A DNA stretch of 22,169 nt from Fodinibius sp041642155 (GCF_041642155.1 NZ_JBEPWZ010000024.1:1-22169), one strand, 5' to 3'. Counted from the stretch's first letter, positions 1-8,449 are shown. Translations and numbers: made by a program. Notes: generated from the letters alone by a model not told the origin.

Positions 1-2
1 TG

Positions 3-527
3 TTTGCCAATACGATGTCCATGACCTCCTCCGATGCCAATACGATTTCCTCGGTCATTACCCGCGACATTCTGCCCAACCTTTCTAAAAAGTTTCAAAA
101 CCTGAAGCGAAAACAGTCCCTGCGCCTTGCCCGGTGGTCGACCTTCGTATTTACGGCCTTGACCCTGGTGATTGCGATCAACGCAGAATCATTCGGAGGG
201 GTTTTGGGACTGATTATCAGCTGGTTTGCCGCCATAGTGGGACCCATTTCCGTGCCCATGATTTTAGGCCTGTTGCCTACCTTCCGTCATTGCGATTCCA
301 AAGCGGCGATCATTTCCATTGTTGGGGGATTAATCGCCTTTGTCGTGGCCAAATACGGCGTTGACACGATACAGGTGGTGGAGATTGCCTCGCCTTTATT
401 TGTATCCTTTATATTGTTTGTCTTGTACGGATGGTTGAACCGAAATAATGAAGTGCCTGCCGAGGTGGACAGTATGCTGGATAAACTGGAACTGGACAAA
501 AAAGAGATCGTTGAAGAGATTCTCTGA
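3..527 (+). CDS. Sodium:solute symporter (SSS family), C-terminal part, cut by the window edge
   Basis: Partial gene; the frame is open to the first bases of the window and the true start lies upstream. The visible 174 residues begin with a stretch rich in Ser, Thr, Asp and Asn (SMTSSDANTISSVITRD), which matches the SSS segment that follows the core helices and helps form the sodium site. Four hydrophobic helices follow, around LARWSTFVFTALTLVIAINA, the segment containing GPISVPMILGLL, IISIVGGLIAFVV and PLFVSFILFVLYG. A charged cytoplasmic tail closes the protein. Members of this family are inner-membrane sodium-coupled importers of sugars, sialic acid, amino acids and similar solutes. The gene ends 4 nt before the 2-epimerase, so the two are probably cotranscribed and the transported solute is probably the epimerase substrate or its precursor. 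The exact substrate cannot be read from this fragment. Confidence 0.88.
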   Translation, partial: FANTMSMTSSDANTISSVITRDILPNLSKKFQNLKRKQSLRLARWSTFVFTALTLVIAINAESFGGVLGLIISWFAAIVGPISVPMILGLLPTFRHCDSKAAIISIVGGLIAFVVAKYGVDTIQVVEIASPLFVSFILFVLYGWLNRNNEVPAEVDSMLDKLELDKKEIVEEIL

Positions 528-531
528 TAAG

Positions 532-1803
532 ATGGATATGAATACAGAGCAATTGGACTTTTACCGGGAACATGTGGAAGAGGTCCTGCTGCCGTTCTGG
601 AGCCGGGCGCTGGATCATGAGCATGGCGGAATATACACCTGTTATAACAATACGGGCGACGAGTTGGTAAGCACGGATAAATATACCTGGTCGCAGGGCC
701 GGTTCCTGTGGCTATGGTCCAAGATAGCCCAGATGATATCCGAAAATAAGCTGCAAGGGGAGCGGGAAGACTACCTCGATCACCTGACAAAAACCGCGCG
801 TTTCCTGGAAGCCAACGTCTTCCTTGAAAACGGGAACTGTGCTTATGTGCTTAACGAGGAGGGAAAAAAGAAAGAAAGCATTCCGGGTGAGGGATTCGAC
901 ACCAGCCTGTATGCGGATTGTTTTGTCGCTCTCGGACTGGGAAAATTTGCAGCCGTGTCCGATGACAATGATCGGTTTGAAAGAGCCCTGCAGCTGTATA
1001 ACCACATAAGGGAGCGGATAGAGGAGGGGAATATACGTACAGAACCCTATCCCATACCGCAGGGGTACCGAGCCCATTCGATTCCGATGATCATGCTTAA
1101 TGTGGCCCAGGAATTAGCAGAAGCAGCCCGGAAACTAAGGCATCCGGAAGAGGCAAAGCTGCAGAAGCACAGCGTGTCGTACATGAAAGATGTAATGGAT
1201 GATTTTTACCGGGAACAGGACCACCGGGTCGCCGAAATGCTGCCCGATGATCCGTCGTCCGAGGACGAAATCCTGTTGTCTCGCCACCTGAATCCGGGTC
1301 ATACCATTGAATCGATGTGGTTTGTCATACACACAGCGCAGCAGACAGATCAGCCGGGGTATATCCATAAAGCGGTGCGGGCCATCGAAAAAGCGATCGA
1401 CCTGGGGTGGGATCCCACCTACGGGGGACTCCTGAGATTTGTCGATAAAAAAGGAGGCAAACCGAAGGGGAGAGAGCAATCTACAAAGTATGAACAGTTG
1501 ATTCTGGATACCTGGGATATGAAACTGTGGTGGCCTCATTCCGAAGCTTTGTATGCCACCCTGGTATCCTATGCACTCACCGGAAATAAAAAGATACTGC
1601 GCCGCTATGAAATGATGCGGGATTATGTTTTTGAGACATTTCCAAACCCCGATAAGAAAATAGGAGAATGGATTCAGATCCGCGACCGGAAGGGAGCGCC
1701 CATTGATAAAATTGCAGCCCTGCCGGTGAAGGATCCGTTTCATATTCTCCGAAATATGTTGCTTATTATCGACCTTCTGGTTGAGGAGACTGAGGACCAA
1801 TAG
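532..1803 (+). CDS. N-acylglucosamine 2-epimerase (AGE/RenBP family)
   Basis: A 423-residue protein of the usual AGE length (about 400). It is an (alpha/alpha)6-barrel cytosolic isomerase that interconverts C2 epimers, classically GlcNAc and ManNAc. Visible family signatures are an N-terminal region resembling the family start (FWSRALDHEHGGIYTC), NPGHTIESMWF at residues 254-264, GWDPTYGGLLRF, the WDMKLWWPHSEAL block, and a C-terminal DPFHILRN. His257 and His404 correspond to the two catalytic histidines of RenBP-type enzymes. The MKLWWPHSEA block matches animal RenBP closely, which favours an N-acylhexosamine substrate over cellobiose or mannose, though this is inference. The open frame extends upstream to 448, but ATG 532 is preferred because it lies just after the symporter stop and gives a family-like N terminus; ATG 538 is the alternative. 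It is probably operonic with the symporter. Confidence 0.9.
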   Translation: MDMNTEQLDFYREHVEEVLLPFWSRALDHEHGGIYTCYNNTGDELVSTDKYTWSQGRFLWLWSKIAQMISENKLQGEREDYLDHLTKTARFLEANVFLENGNCAYVLNEEGKKKESIPGEGFDTSLYADCFVALGLGKFAAVSDDNDRFERALQLYNHIRERIEEGNIRTEPYPIPQGYRAHSIPMIMLNVAQELAEAARKLRHPEEAKLQKHSVSYMKDVMDDFYREQDHRVAEMLPDDPSSEDEILLSRHLNPGHTIESMWFVIHTAQQTDQPGYIHKAVRAIEKAIDLGWDPTYGGLLRFVDKKGGKPKGREQSTKYEQLILDTWDMKLWWPHSEALYATLVSYALTGNKKILRRYEMMRDYVFETFPNPDKKIGEWIQIRDRKGAPIDKIAALPVKDPFHILRNMLLIIDLLVEETEDQ

Positions 1804-1841
1804 CAGAGCTTAGTCATCGGATGATTGGATCTTCCAGCCTC

Positions 1842-4373
1842 TCAGTGCCGGTGTTCGTTTAACTCCTCTTCCGTCCAGGGTTCGTCGCGGCCGGTCGAAG
1901 CTCCCCGGACTTCCTTGACGGCAGAAGGGGTTACAGGGCTCTCCTCATGTCCCCATGCCCGCCTGAGATACGTGGCGATCGCCGCAAGCTCCTCGTCAGA
2001 ATGATGTCCCGCCGGCGGCATGCGCATGTCTCCCTCTTTGCCGTCGAGCAGAATGCGTATCAAGTGACTGGCCTGTCCCAGTACCCATTTTGAGTCAACC
2101 AGCGGCACGCCCATCCCTTCTATACCCTGCCCGTTCTGTTGATGACAGGTGGCGCAGGAAGTGGAATACAGATCCTTGCCGCGTTCAAATCGTTTTTTCT
2201 CATCGGGGGTCAGCGGCTCCGACTCGGGTTCGGTTCTCGGTTTTCCGGGCCAGCCCAGCCGATCGATCACCTCGCTGATCCGTTCGGCTATTTGCCGGTC
2301 TTCTGAATCTGAATTGGCTGAAGCCAGTAACACGGTCGGTTTCTGATCAAGTTCAAGCAGCCGAACACGCTCGGGGGAAGATTCCGGGGCCCCCTCTTCC
2401 AGGGCTGCCAGCAGGGACTCCCGTTGCCAGTCCGACTTACCGCTGTCTGCAATCCAGTCCAACAGCCTCTGGGTGTCCGCATCCGACCCGGAATGCAGGA
2501 CCACTTCTGCTATTTCCTGAGCTGCCAGCCGGGTGCCTTCACGGCCGGATGCCTCATCCAGGAGCTGTTCCAGGAAGGCAAACTCCCGATCGGGTAGTCC
2601 GCTGATTACCAGGCTTACAACCATCGGGTCGGTTCCATACCTGTTGATGATATCCAGAAAAGCCTCGTCCCTGCTGTCCGCGGGGAACTCTCCGGCGGAG
2701 GCCGCCAGCTGTCGCCGTACAATATGAGTGGGATCGTCTACAAGCTCCATGACGGTTTTAGTATAAGTCGGATCCGGGCCGGCAAACCGGGGTTCTGCAA
2801 TACGTATAGCCGCAGCCCGCAAGTGAGGGGAAGGGTCCGACAGGGCAGATTGCAGGGATTGGTCATCGATGGCATTCAGTCCGTCGAGCGTCCACAGCGC
2901 GTGCAGGCGCGTGTAGTCTTCTTCAGCGCTTTGGACCAGCTCGCGGAGTTCCACTGCAACGTCATCGGCCTGGCGCTCGACGAGCAACCGCTGCACCGTG
3001 TTGCGCCACCATCCGTTCGGATGGTCGAGGTAGTCGACCAGCTCCTCCGGCGATTTAGACGAAAGCCGGGGAGGATCGGACGGCTCGCCTGATTCATGAA
3101 CAACCCGGTAAATCCGCCCGAGTCCCACCGGTTTCTCCAGTCCTCGTTTTTTAATTTCTGTTTCGAGATAATTAGTCAGGAATTGACCATGCTGGATAAT
3201 TCCACGGTACATGTCGACGATATAGAGCGTTCCGTCGGGGGAGGAGTACATATTTACCGGGCGAAACCGTTCGTCGGTGGACGTCAGAAAGTCCGTCTCG
3301 AGATCTTCATACGGGTTATAGCCGAAGAGGGAGCCGTCCTCCTGCTTCTCGACGACCAGTCGCTGCACGAGATTGCCCGCCGGCTCGGGGACAAACACAT
3401 TACTGCGCAGTTCATCGGGGAGCCGGTCTCCCCGGTAGACCGCAAGCGCGCTGGCTGAGGTATACCGGGCCAGGGTGCTGTCATCCCGCAGCATGTGTTC
3501 CCGGTAGCCCCGGTTGATACCGGTAGTGGGACGTACAGGCCAGACGGCTCTGTTTTTATTGATCGCTTCGTAGATTCCCCGTTGCCGGCGGACATCCTCG
3601 TTACGCATGTAATAGTGCGGTGATATATAGTCGACAAAAAGGGGATTGGAATTGCTGTTACGGTAGATGCGGCCGTAGTCGTCCATCGATATGCCCCATT
3701 GCCCCAGGCTGGGCGTTTCGTCATATTCCAGTTGGTTATTGGTCAGCCGGAAACGCCCCTCGTACCGGGTGGTATGAATCCAGTTATCCATGCCCCACAT
3801 CAGGCTGTTGGGATTGGATTCCGGGTTAACAGTGGGGTCGCCGAAATCTTCCCGGATCTTTTCTGCCACGTCCGCTTTCAGGTTGCCCGTCGTGTCTCGG
3901 GTAAACCAGAGATTGGGCGGGGCTCCCACCAGCACACCGTGCTCCAGCACCTTGACCGCACGCGGAAGGACCAGCTCATCCATGTAAACCGTCCGCTTGT
4001 CCATCTGTCCGTCCCCGGTGGTATCTTCCAGCACTGCTATTTTTCCAACCGGTTCCTTTTCTCCCTCGGCATCGACGGTCGGCATATAACTGCGCATCTC
4101 AACGACCCACAGCCGACCGTCCGCATCGAAGTCCATCGCCACAGGATCCACCACTAAGGGCTCACTGGCCACCAGTTCGATGTCGTAACCGGGCGGCAGG
4201 TAGAATGACTCCAGGGCCTCTTCGGGAGAGAGCACGGGCGATTCATCGGGTACCTGCTGGACCTCCGGCGGCCAGAATGATTCTTTCCCACATGCGGTCA
4301 GTAAGAGCACTGCCGGAAGTAAGAGGAATAACAGTAAGGAGGTCCGTTTACAGGGGTTGCCGTATCGCTGCAT
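1842..4373 (-). CDS. PVC-type dehydrogenase-like lipoprotein with HEAT-like repeats and C-terminal cytochrome c
   Basis: An 843-residue exported lipoprotein. The signal peptide (residues about 9-27) ends in a lipobox, LLLTAC, with Cys28 as the lipid-anchored residue. Residues about 50-425 form the propeller typical of the 'putative membrane-bound dehydrogenase' family: the start FYLPPGYDIELVASEP, DFDADGRLWVVEMRSY, calcium-like DTTGDGQMDK, and YIVDMYRGIIQHGQF. Residues about 435-680 are helical repeats of HEAT type. The last ~100 residues are a class I cytochrome c with CATCH at 740-744 as the heme attachment site and Met785 in MRMPPAGHH as the probable distal ligand. It probably oxidises a sugar or polyol in the periplasm and passes electrons to the heme, but the substrate is unknown. 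It is convergent with the epimerase (38 nt between stop codons). The start is supported by the signal peptide immediately following it. Confidence 0.88.
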   Translation of the reverse strand: MQRYGNPCKRTSLLLFLLLPAVLLLTACGKESFWPPEVQQVPDESPVLSPEEALESFYLPPGYDIELVASEPLVVDPVAMDFDADGRLWVVEMRSYMPTVDAEGEKEPVGKIAVLEDTTGDGQMDKRTVYMDELVLPRAVKVLEHGVLVGAPPNLWFTRDTTGNLKADVAEKIREDFGDPTVNPESNPNSLMWGMDNWIHTTRYEGRFRLTNNQLEYDETPSLGQWGISMDDYGRIYRNSNSNPLFVDYISPHYYMRNEDVRRQRGIYEAINKNRAVWPVRPTTGINRGYREHMLRDDSTLARYTSASALAVYRGDRLPDELRSNVFVPEPAGNLVQRLVVEKQEDGSLFGYNPYEDLETDFLTSTDERFRPVNMYSSPDGTLYIVDMYRGIIQHGQFLTNYLETEIKKRGLEKPVGLGRIYRVVHESGEPSDPPRLSSKSPEELVDYLDHPNGWWRNTVQRLLVERQADDVAVELRELVQSAEEDYTRLHALWTLDGLNAIDDQSLQSALSDPSPHLRAAAIRIAEPRFAGPDPTYTKTVMELVDDPTHIVRRQLAASAGEFPADSRDEAFLDIINRYGTDPMVVSLVISGLPDREFAFLEQLLDEASGREGTRLAAQEIAEVVLHSGSDADTQRLLDWIADSGKSDWQRESLLAALEEGAPESSPERVRLLELDQKPTVLLASANSDSEDRQIAERISEVIDRLGWPGKPRTEPESEPLTPDEKKRFERGKDLYSTSCATCHQQNGQGIEGMGVPLVDSKWVLGQASHLIRILLDGKEGDMRMPPAGHHSDEELAAIATYLRRAWGHEESPVTPSAVKEVRGASTGRDEPWTEEELNEHRH

Positions 4374-4865
4374 ATCAGAATGATCTTGGTTACTGGTTAA
4401 TAAAAATTTTGCTGGTTAGTATAAATTATAGAGCGAACTAAATTATGTTAAGTCACCGGTCTTTTTAGGAAGAATCACCGGTCTTTAAATAATGAGTCAT
4501 TCGCTTAATAAGGAGCCATTCGATTCTAAAATCATTGAAAATATGAACTTTAATCTTTTTTGCCAGTTTTATCCCGGAGCTTTTTTTAACCATGCCTTAT
4601 GGGCTGAATGTGGTCTATTGAAACCGGATTGGCGGATAATTGTAATGCAGGCACACGCTTAGTCGGAATAAGAAGGATGGCACCGGGGGACAGTGTCTTA
4701 TCTTATACACAGATTAACCAGCGTTTTTTCTTCAAACTTATTTTTTAGTGCAACCGTATGCCGTCAAGTGACAACACAGAGATTAAGTGATAACAAAGAT
4801 CCGGTTTTAGCGCACAAGATCAATTATACAAGCGGGTAAAGTCTGAAGGCTTGTACATAGCCGGC
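4374..4865. other. 492-bp intergenic region with paired short direct repeats; no gene seen
   Basis: AT-rich spacer between two minus-strand genes; it must carry the promoter of the cytochrome lipoprotein. I see no supportable open frame. It contains TCACCGGTCTTT twice (4453-4464 and 4475-4486, 22 bp apart), GAGYCATTCG twice (4494-4503 and 4513-4522, 19 bp apart) and AAGTGAYAAC twice (4766-4775 and 4785-4794, 19 bp apart). Spacing near two helical turns is compatible with tandem regulator sites, but no function is demonstrated. Confidence 0.5.
4453..4486. repeat. Direct repeat pair TCACCGGTCTTT
   Basis: Two identical 12-bp copies start at 4453 and 4475, separated by 10 bp, about 80-110 bp upstream of the start of the cytochrome c lipoprotein gene. 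The 22-bp period equals about two DNA turns, so a dimeric regulator could bind the same face. This could be an operator; chance is not excluded. Confidence 0.45.
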
Positions 4866-5849
4866 TTATTTCAAGACAAACTTACCTTCTTTTCTCTCTA
4901 TCAAAGAGGGGGATTCATTTAACACCACGGGTGAATCCACATCTATGAGCTGAAGGGGATTAAAGAATCCTACCTGCATCAGCTCATCATCTGTTAAAAG
5001 ATCCAGTGACCCCAGGTAGTTCATGCAGTCAAGCATGGTTGAGGAAGAGCCCACCAAATACCCGGTCTCCGGGTTGTAAAGGCGTCCCGACTCTTCCAGT
5101 ATGACTTCGTTCCCGAGCGTATTGTACTCCCCGGGCGGCAGTCCCGCTATGGGAGAAGCATCGCTGACCACAATGACCCTGGATACACCTTTCGTGCGGA
5201 TAATCGTTTTGATAACAGAGGGAGGGATATGATGGCCGTCGGCAATCATCATGGCCGATAAACGGTCATTGGCAAGCCCCGCCCACAGGGGATTATGGTG
5301 ACGAGGCAGCAGGCGGGGAATTCCATTACCCAGATGAGTCAGAGCACGGGCCCCGGCATCCGCCGCCTTGTCCAGCTCTTCCCCGGTAGCCAGGTGGTGT
5401 CCCAGGGAAACGGTGATGCCGAGTTCGCTCGTGGCATGGCGGCATAAGTCGGCAGCACCTTCAACGTCGGCTGAGATCGTCAGCAGTTTGATACGTTCTC
5501 CCGACCATTTATAGAGCTTATCCAGGAAGCCGGTATCCGGCTTCCGTACCCATTCAGAATTATGTGCGCCCCTGGCCCCGTCTTTTTCCGAGATAAAAGG
5601 TCCCTCTACATGAAATCCCAGCAGGGCGTTTGTAAGATCGTCGCGCCCCATGCAGTTGGCCATAAGACGGAGATTTCGTTCAAAGGTAGTCGCTGACGAT
5701 GTTATGATGGTGGGCAGGAAGGCTGCGGTCCCTTCTCTTATTAATGCTTTACAGGCGAAAACGAAATCCTCTTCTGTCAGCTGGGGACTGGAAAAATCAA
5801 TGCCCTTATGTCCGTTTACCTGCAGATCAACAAATCCGGGAATGTCCAT
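4866..5849 (-). CDS. NagA-like N-acetylglucosamine-6-phosphate deacetylase / amidohydrolase, short form
   Basis: A 327-residue metal-dependent amidohydrolase. NagA removes the acetyl group from GlcNAc-6-phosphate in the cytosol to give glucosamine-6-phosphate. Signatures in order are PGFVDLQVNGHKGIDF (residues 4-19), HVEGPF with metal-ligand Glu82, SLGHH with His151, THLGNG with His172, ADGHHI (203-208), and VSDASPIAG with Asp230 as the probable catalytic residue. It is about 50 residues shorter than E. coli NagA because it starts directly at the barrel's first strand: the usual N-terminal beta domain is missing. The start cannot move upstream because an in-frame TGA lies six codons before this ATG. 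No signal peptide is present. No sugar kinase or NagB lies nearby, so a phosphorylated substrate is not proven; another N-acetyl sugar derivative is possible. It lies downstream of the Gfo/Idh gene on the same strand, with a 293-bp spacer. Confidence 0.82.
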   Translation of the reverse strand: MDIPGFVDLQVNGHKGIDFSSPQLTEEDFVFACKALIREGTAAFLPTIITSSATTFERNLRLMANCMGRDDLTNALLGFHVEGPFISEKDGARGAHNSEWVRKPDTGFLDKLYKWSGERIKLLTISADVEGAADLCRHATSELGITVSLGHHLATGEELDKAADAGARALTHLGNGIPRLLPRHHNPLWAGLANDRLSAMMIADGHHIPPSVIKTIIRTKGVSRVIVVSDASPIAGLPPGEYNTLGNEVILEESGRLYNPETGYLVGSSSTMLDCMNYLGSLDLLTDDELMQVGFFNPLQLIDVDSPVVLNESPSLIERKEGKFVLK

Positions 5850-6142
5850 AATTACTTTCTTTTGTCATTACGTTGAGCAGTTTACAGTAAAATAATTTAA
5901 TTATGGCCATGGGTTTATTGAACGGCTTTGGAAAACGTTTCGAAGCGTCGATTTTTGCCATCCGATAAGTGCCATATCTACTTTTGAGACCGTCTGGTCG
6001 CAGCGTGAATGCTCCTCGGGACAGTCGGTATTGCAAAAAGGTTCTGGTAATACCCTGAAAAGCTCCTCGAATAGTAGATTCCATCAGCCGGTGCCTGAAC
6101 AGGGCCTCCGGTAGAATGGCGGCCAGTTTTTGGTTAGCAACT
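5850..6142. other. 293-bp intergenic spacer with an imperfect palindrome; no supported gene
   Basis: Spacer between the Gfo/Idh gene and the NagA-like gene (both minus strand). One minus-strand frame happens to remain open across it but overlaps the oxidoreductase gene out of frame and has no recognisable motif, so I do not call it. It contains an imperfect inverted repeat at 5925-5946, described separately, upstream of the NagA-like start. Confidence 0.4.
5925..5946. promoter_or_regulatory. Imperfect 22-bp palindrome, LacI-type operator-like
   Basis: The left arm begins GCTTTGG and the right arm ends CGAAGC; 7 of 11 positions pair across the axis. The centre contains the perfect 8-bp palindrome AAACGTTT (5933-5940). 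AACGTT-centred palindromes are typical of LacI/GalR-family operators. It lies about 80-95 bp upstream of the NagA-like gene start (minus strand), a reasonable operator position. No LacI regulator is encoded in the window, so this is a weak candidate. Confidence 0.25.
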
Positions 6143-7195
6143 TTACGAGAGAATATCCTCAATATGGACCGGCTTTTGTTCGTCGGCTGCCTTATACAAT
6201 GCTTCCACGATCGCCAGCGACTGCAGGCTGTCTTCCCCTGATACCACCGGCTCTGTATCATGGTGGAAAGCATCCAAAATGGCATCGTATTGATTTTTAT
6301 GATCCTGATACGTCATCCCGGAGAGGGGACTGGCGGCTCCGGTGGCTTCGCCCGAGTTATCCTCCTGGTCAGCCGCTTCCCGATCACCCAGTTTCTTCTG
6401 AAGGGATTCCCCTTTAAGAGTCACGGTACCACTGGTACCATTGATTTCCACTTTTCGATCCTGTGGGGGGGTGATAGAGGTCGAGGCCTCAAAAACGCCG
6501 ATAGCTCCATTGTTAAATTCCAGGCAGGCAACCGCGTTATCCTCCGCTTCTATGCCTTCGTGGGTGAAGGTCCCCTTGAAGGCGGAAATGGTTTTTACCC
6601 CTCCCATGAACCACTGTAAAAGATCGATGGTATGTATGGACTGGTTGATAACCGCACCTCCTCCATCCAGGGCAAAGGTACCCCGCCAGGAAGAGTTGCT
6701 GTAGTATTCCTGGTCCCGAAACCATTTAACGGAGGCACTGGCCATGAAGATATCGCCGACTTGTTGATTGTCAATAAGCTCTTTCATCTGCATGACATCC
6801 TTCATAAACCTGCTTTGATAGATTACGGCAAGTTTTACCTCGTTTTTGCTACAGCTATCAATCAGCGATTGTCCCCGTGCGACGGTCGTTTCTATGGGCT
6901 TTTCAACAATAACGTGTTTGCCCGCCTCGGCGGCCGATTTCCCGTAATCCAGATGGGTGCCCGAGGGGGTGCATATAACAACGATGTCCAGGTCGGGATT
7001 ACCGAGGAATTCCTCGTATGATGTGAAGGGCGTTATATCATATTTTTCACTAAAGGTATTGACCGAAGCGTCGGTCCTGCTGTGGGCGGCAATAAGCTTG
7101 CCTTTGGGCGTCTTCATTATCGCCTCCGCATGCGTGTCCGAAATATTTCCACATCCGACAATGCCGATGCCGTACTTTTTCTGATCTGTTGCCAT
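6143..7195 (-). CDS. Gfo/Idh/MocA family NAD(P)-dependent oxidoreductase
   Basis: A 350-residue cytosolic sugar or inositol dehydrogenase-type enzyme. The N-terminal Rossmann fold is marked by the glycine-rich GIGIVGCGN (residues 9-17), VVICTPSGTH (72-81) and the family EKP motif at 98-100, whose Lys99 is the usual catalytic/substrate lysine. The C-terminal domain carries DGGGAVINQSIHTIDLL (177-193), with His188 and Asp191 in the expected substrate-binding positions. Family members oxidise or epimerise sugars, amino sugars and cyclitols, and the substrate cannot be read from sequence. I chose ATG 7195 rather than an upstream ATG at 7246 because MATDQKKYGIGIVG places the Rossmann motif at the usual distance from the start. 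No signal peptide is seen. It is divergent from the FecR gene and probably cotranscribed with the downstream NagA-like gene. Confidence 0.9.
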   Translation of the reverse strand: MATDQKKYGIGIVGCGNISDTHAEAIMKTPKGKLIAAHSRTDASVNTFSEKYDITPFTSYEEFLGNPDLDIVVICTPSGTHLDYGKSAAEAGKHVIVEKPIETTVARGQSLIDSCSKNEVKLAVIYQSRFMKDVMQMKELIDNQQVGDIFMASASVKWFRDQEYYSNSSWRGTFALDGGGAVINQSIHTIDLLQWFMGGVKTISAFKGTFTHEGIEAEDNAVACLEFNNGAIGVFEASTSITPPQDRKVEINGTSGTVTLKGESLQKKLGDREAADQEDNSGEATGAASPLSGMTYQDHKNQYDAILDAFHHDTEPVVSGEDSLQSLAIVEALYKAADEQKPVHIEDILS

Positions 7196-7300
7196 AATCT
7201 TTGTTGGTTTTAGAAATTGCTTTGAAGTTCGGGGAAAGGGTACCAAAAAAATGCCCGTTTAATCTATTAATAAAAAACCAAAAAAGAAAAATCCCAATCC

Positions 7301-7332
7301 CTCTAATACTTTCGGGCAACTTATGTGTATTA
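7301..7332 (+). promoter_or_regulatory. Upstream block shared with susC (copy 1, before fecR)
   Basis: CTCTAATACT, ten variable bases, then TTATGTGTAT and TA. Both 10-nt segments are identical to those at 8450-8481 before the susC-like gene, with the same 10-nt spacing; 27 of 32 positions match. Paired conserved boxes at fixed spacing before a FecR and an STN-SusC gene suggest an ECF sigma promoter or a shared leader. Because the block contains ATG 7323, that ATG is less likely to be the fecR start. Confidence 0.6.
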
Positions 7333-7367
7333 ATAATAAAGTTCTTAAAAACGGGAAAACCAATACC

Positions 7368-8390
7368 ATGAAGCGAGATTTAGCAGAAAAATTTCTCAAC
7401 AATAATTGCAAGGGGGAGGAGGCCGAGCAAGTGTTGAAGTGGCTTTCTACTCCGGAGGGACAGGGATATCTGGAGCAAAAAATAGAGGATGATATTTCTC
7501 TGCTGCAGGATGAGCGGATACGAGCTCTGGTCCCGGAAGCGAAATCAGATCAAATATGGAGAGAAGTAAAAAACAGTCTCGGCTACGGAAATAGACACCA
7601 ACAGGCGGAACGGAAAAAACAAGGCCTCCACTGGCGATCCGTTGCCTCCGTAGTCATAGTTTTGATCTCCGCCATGTTTTATGTTTGGTCGCAATCATCG
7701 TCCACTCCCGAGCCGGACCCGGAACCTATTCATTATGTTGCCGGTGAGAACGAGCAACGAGTTATAACCCTGGGAGATGGGTCTGAGATCAGGCTGAACA
7801 GTAATTCCGAGATATGGATTTCCGGCACATTCGGGGAACCGAACCGGGAAGTCAAACTGAATGGAGAAGCATTTTTTGAAGTTGTTCACGATGAAGAGAA
7901 GCCTTTTCTCATTCATACCCCCAACGCCTCGGTAAAGGATCTGGGCACCGCTTTCAATGTCAGGGCGTTTCCCGGTGATGACAACGTCCAGGTGGCGGTA
8001 ACGGAGGGCAAGGTAACACTATGGTCAGAACAGCAAACAGAAGAAGAGGCTACGGAACTTAATCCCGGCCAATTCGGATACCTGAGCTTAACCGACCACA
8101 CTATTGAAATTGATGAATTTAAGAACAACAATTATTTGAGCTGGATGAGTGGCCGCATGGAGTTTGATGATATCCCGCTGCGGGACGTATCAAAACAGTT
8201 GAGTAGGATTTACGGCGTATCTTTTGAGTATGCGAACCGGCAGCTCAAAGACCTGGTACTGTCCGCCGACTTCGAACGGGAATCACTCGAAAAAGCTCTG
8301 GAGGTAATTGCTCTAACCCTGGAAATAGACTACCGCAGAGAGGGCAATGTGGTTCACTGGAAGCCCGGGGATCCAAGAAGTCCTGTATAA
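7368..8390 (+). CDS. FecR-family anti-sigma factor / sigma regulator
   Basis: A 340-residue inner-membrane regulator. The cytoplasmic N-terminal part (residues 1-90) is the anti-sigma region. One membrane helix spans about 92-107. The FecR domain follows from about 120, with GENEQRVITLGDGSEIRLN, VKLNGEAFFEV, FLIHTPNASVKDLGTAFNV and VAVTEGKVTL. The C-terminal DUF4974 domain occupies about 264-335 (MEFDDIPLRDVSKQLSRIYG). In this family the C-terminal domain senses the STN domain of an outer-membrane TonB receptor and controls release of a cognate ECF sigma factor. An ATG at 7323 is in frame, but it lies inside the block shared with susC; ATG 7368 (MKRDLAEKF) is preferred and has ACGGGAAA about 10 nt upstream. 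No ECF sigma gene is adjacent, which is unusual. It is followed 258 nt later by the susC-like gene. Confidence 0.92.
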   Translation: MKRDLAEKFLNNNCKGEEAEQVLKWLSTPEGQGYLEQKIEDDISLLQDERIRALVPEAKSDQIWREVKNSLGYGNRHQQAERKKQGLHWRSVASVVIVLISAMFYVWSQSSSTPEPDPEPIHYVAGENEQRVITLGDGSEIRLNSNSEIWISGTFGEPNREVKLNGEAFFEVVHDEEKPFLIHTPNASVKDLGTAFNVRAFPGDDNVQVAVTEGKVTLWSEQQTEEEATELNPGQFGYLSLTDHTIEIDEFKNNNYLSWMSGRMEFDDIPLRDVSKQLSRIYGVSFEYANRQLKDLVLSADFERESLEKALEVIALTLEIDYRREGNVVHWKPGDPRSPV

Positions 8391-8449
8391 CTATTAAACC
8401 GGAGGTTGCAATGGAACTTTATACTAAATTTTGGCCTGATTTTTATTTT

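Noticed and set aside
287..790. Minus-strand 167-codon frame opposite the symporter and epimerase
   Set aside because: Shadow of two well-supported plus-strand genes; no motif and an atypical composition.
4675..4720. GGGGGACAGTGTC-like string resembling REP/transposase-associated repeats
   Set aside because: Only one copy and no inverted partner in the window; not enough for a REP call.
5827..6285. Minus-strand 152-codon frame spanning the NagA/Gfo-Idh spacer
   Set aside because: Overlaps the oxidoreductase gene out of frame at one end and the NagA-like start at the other; basic composition and no recognisable domain.
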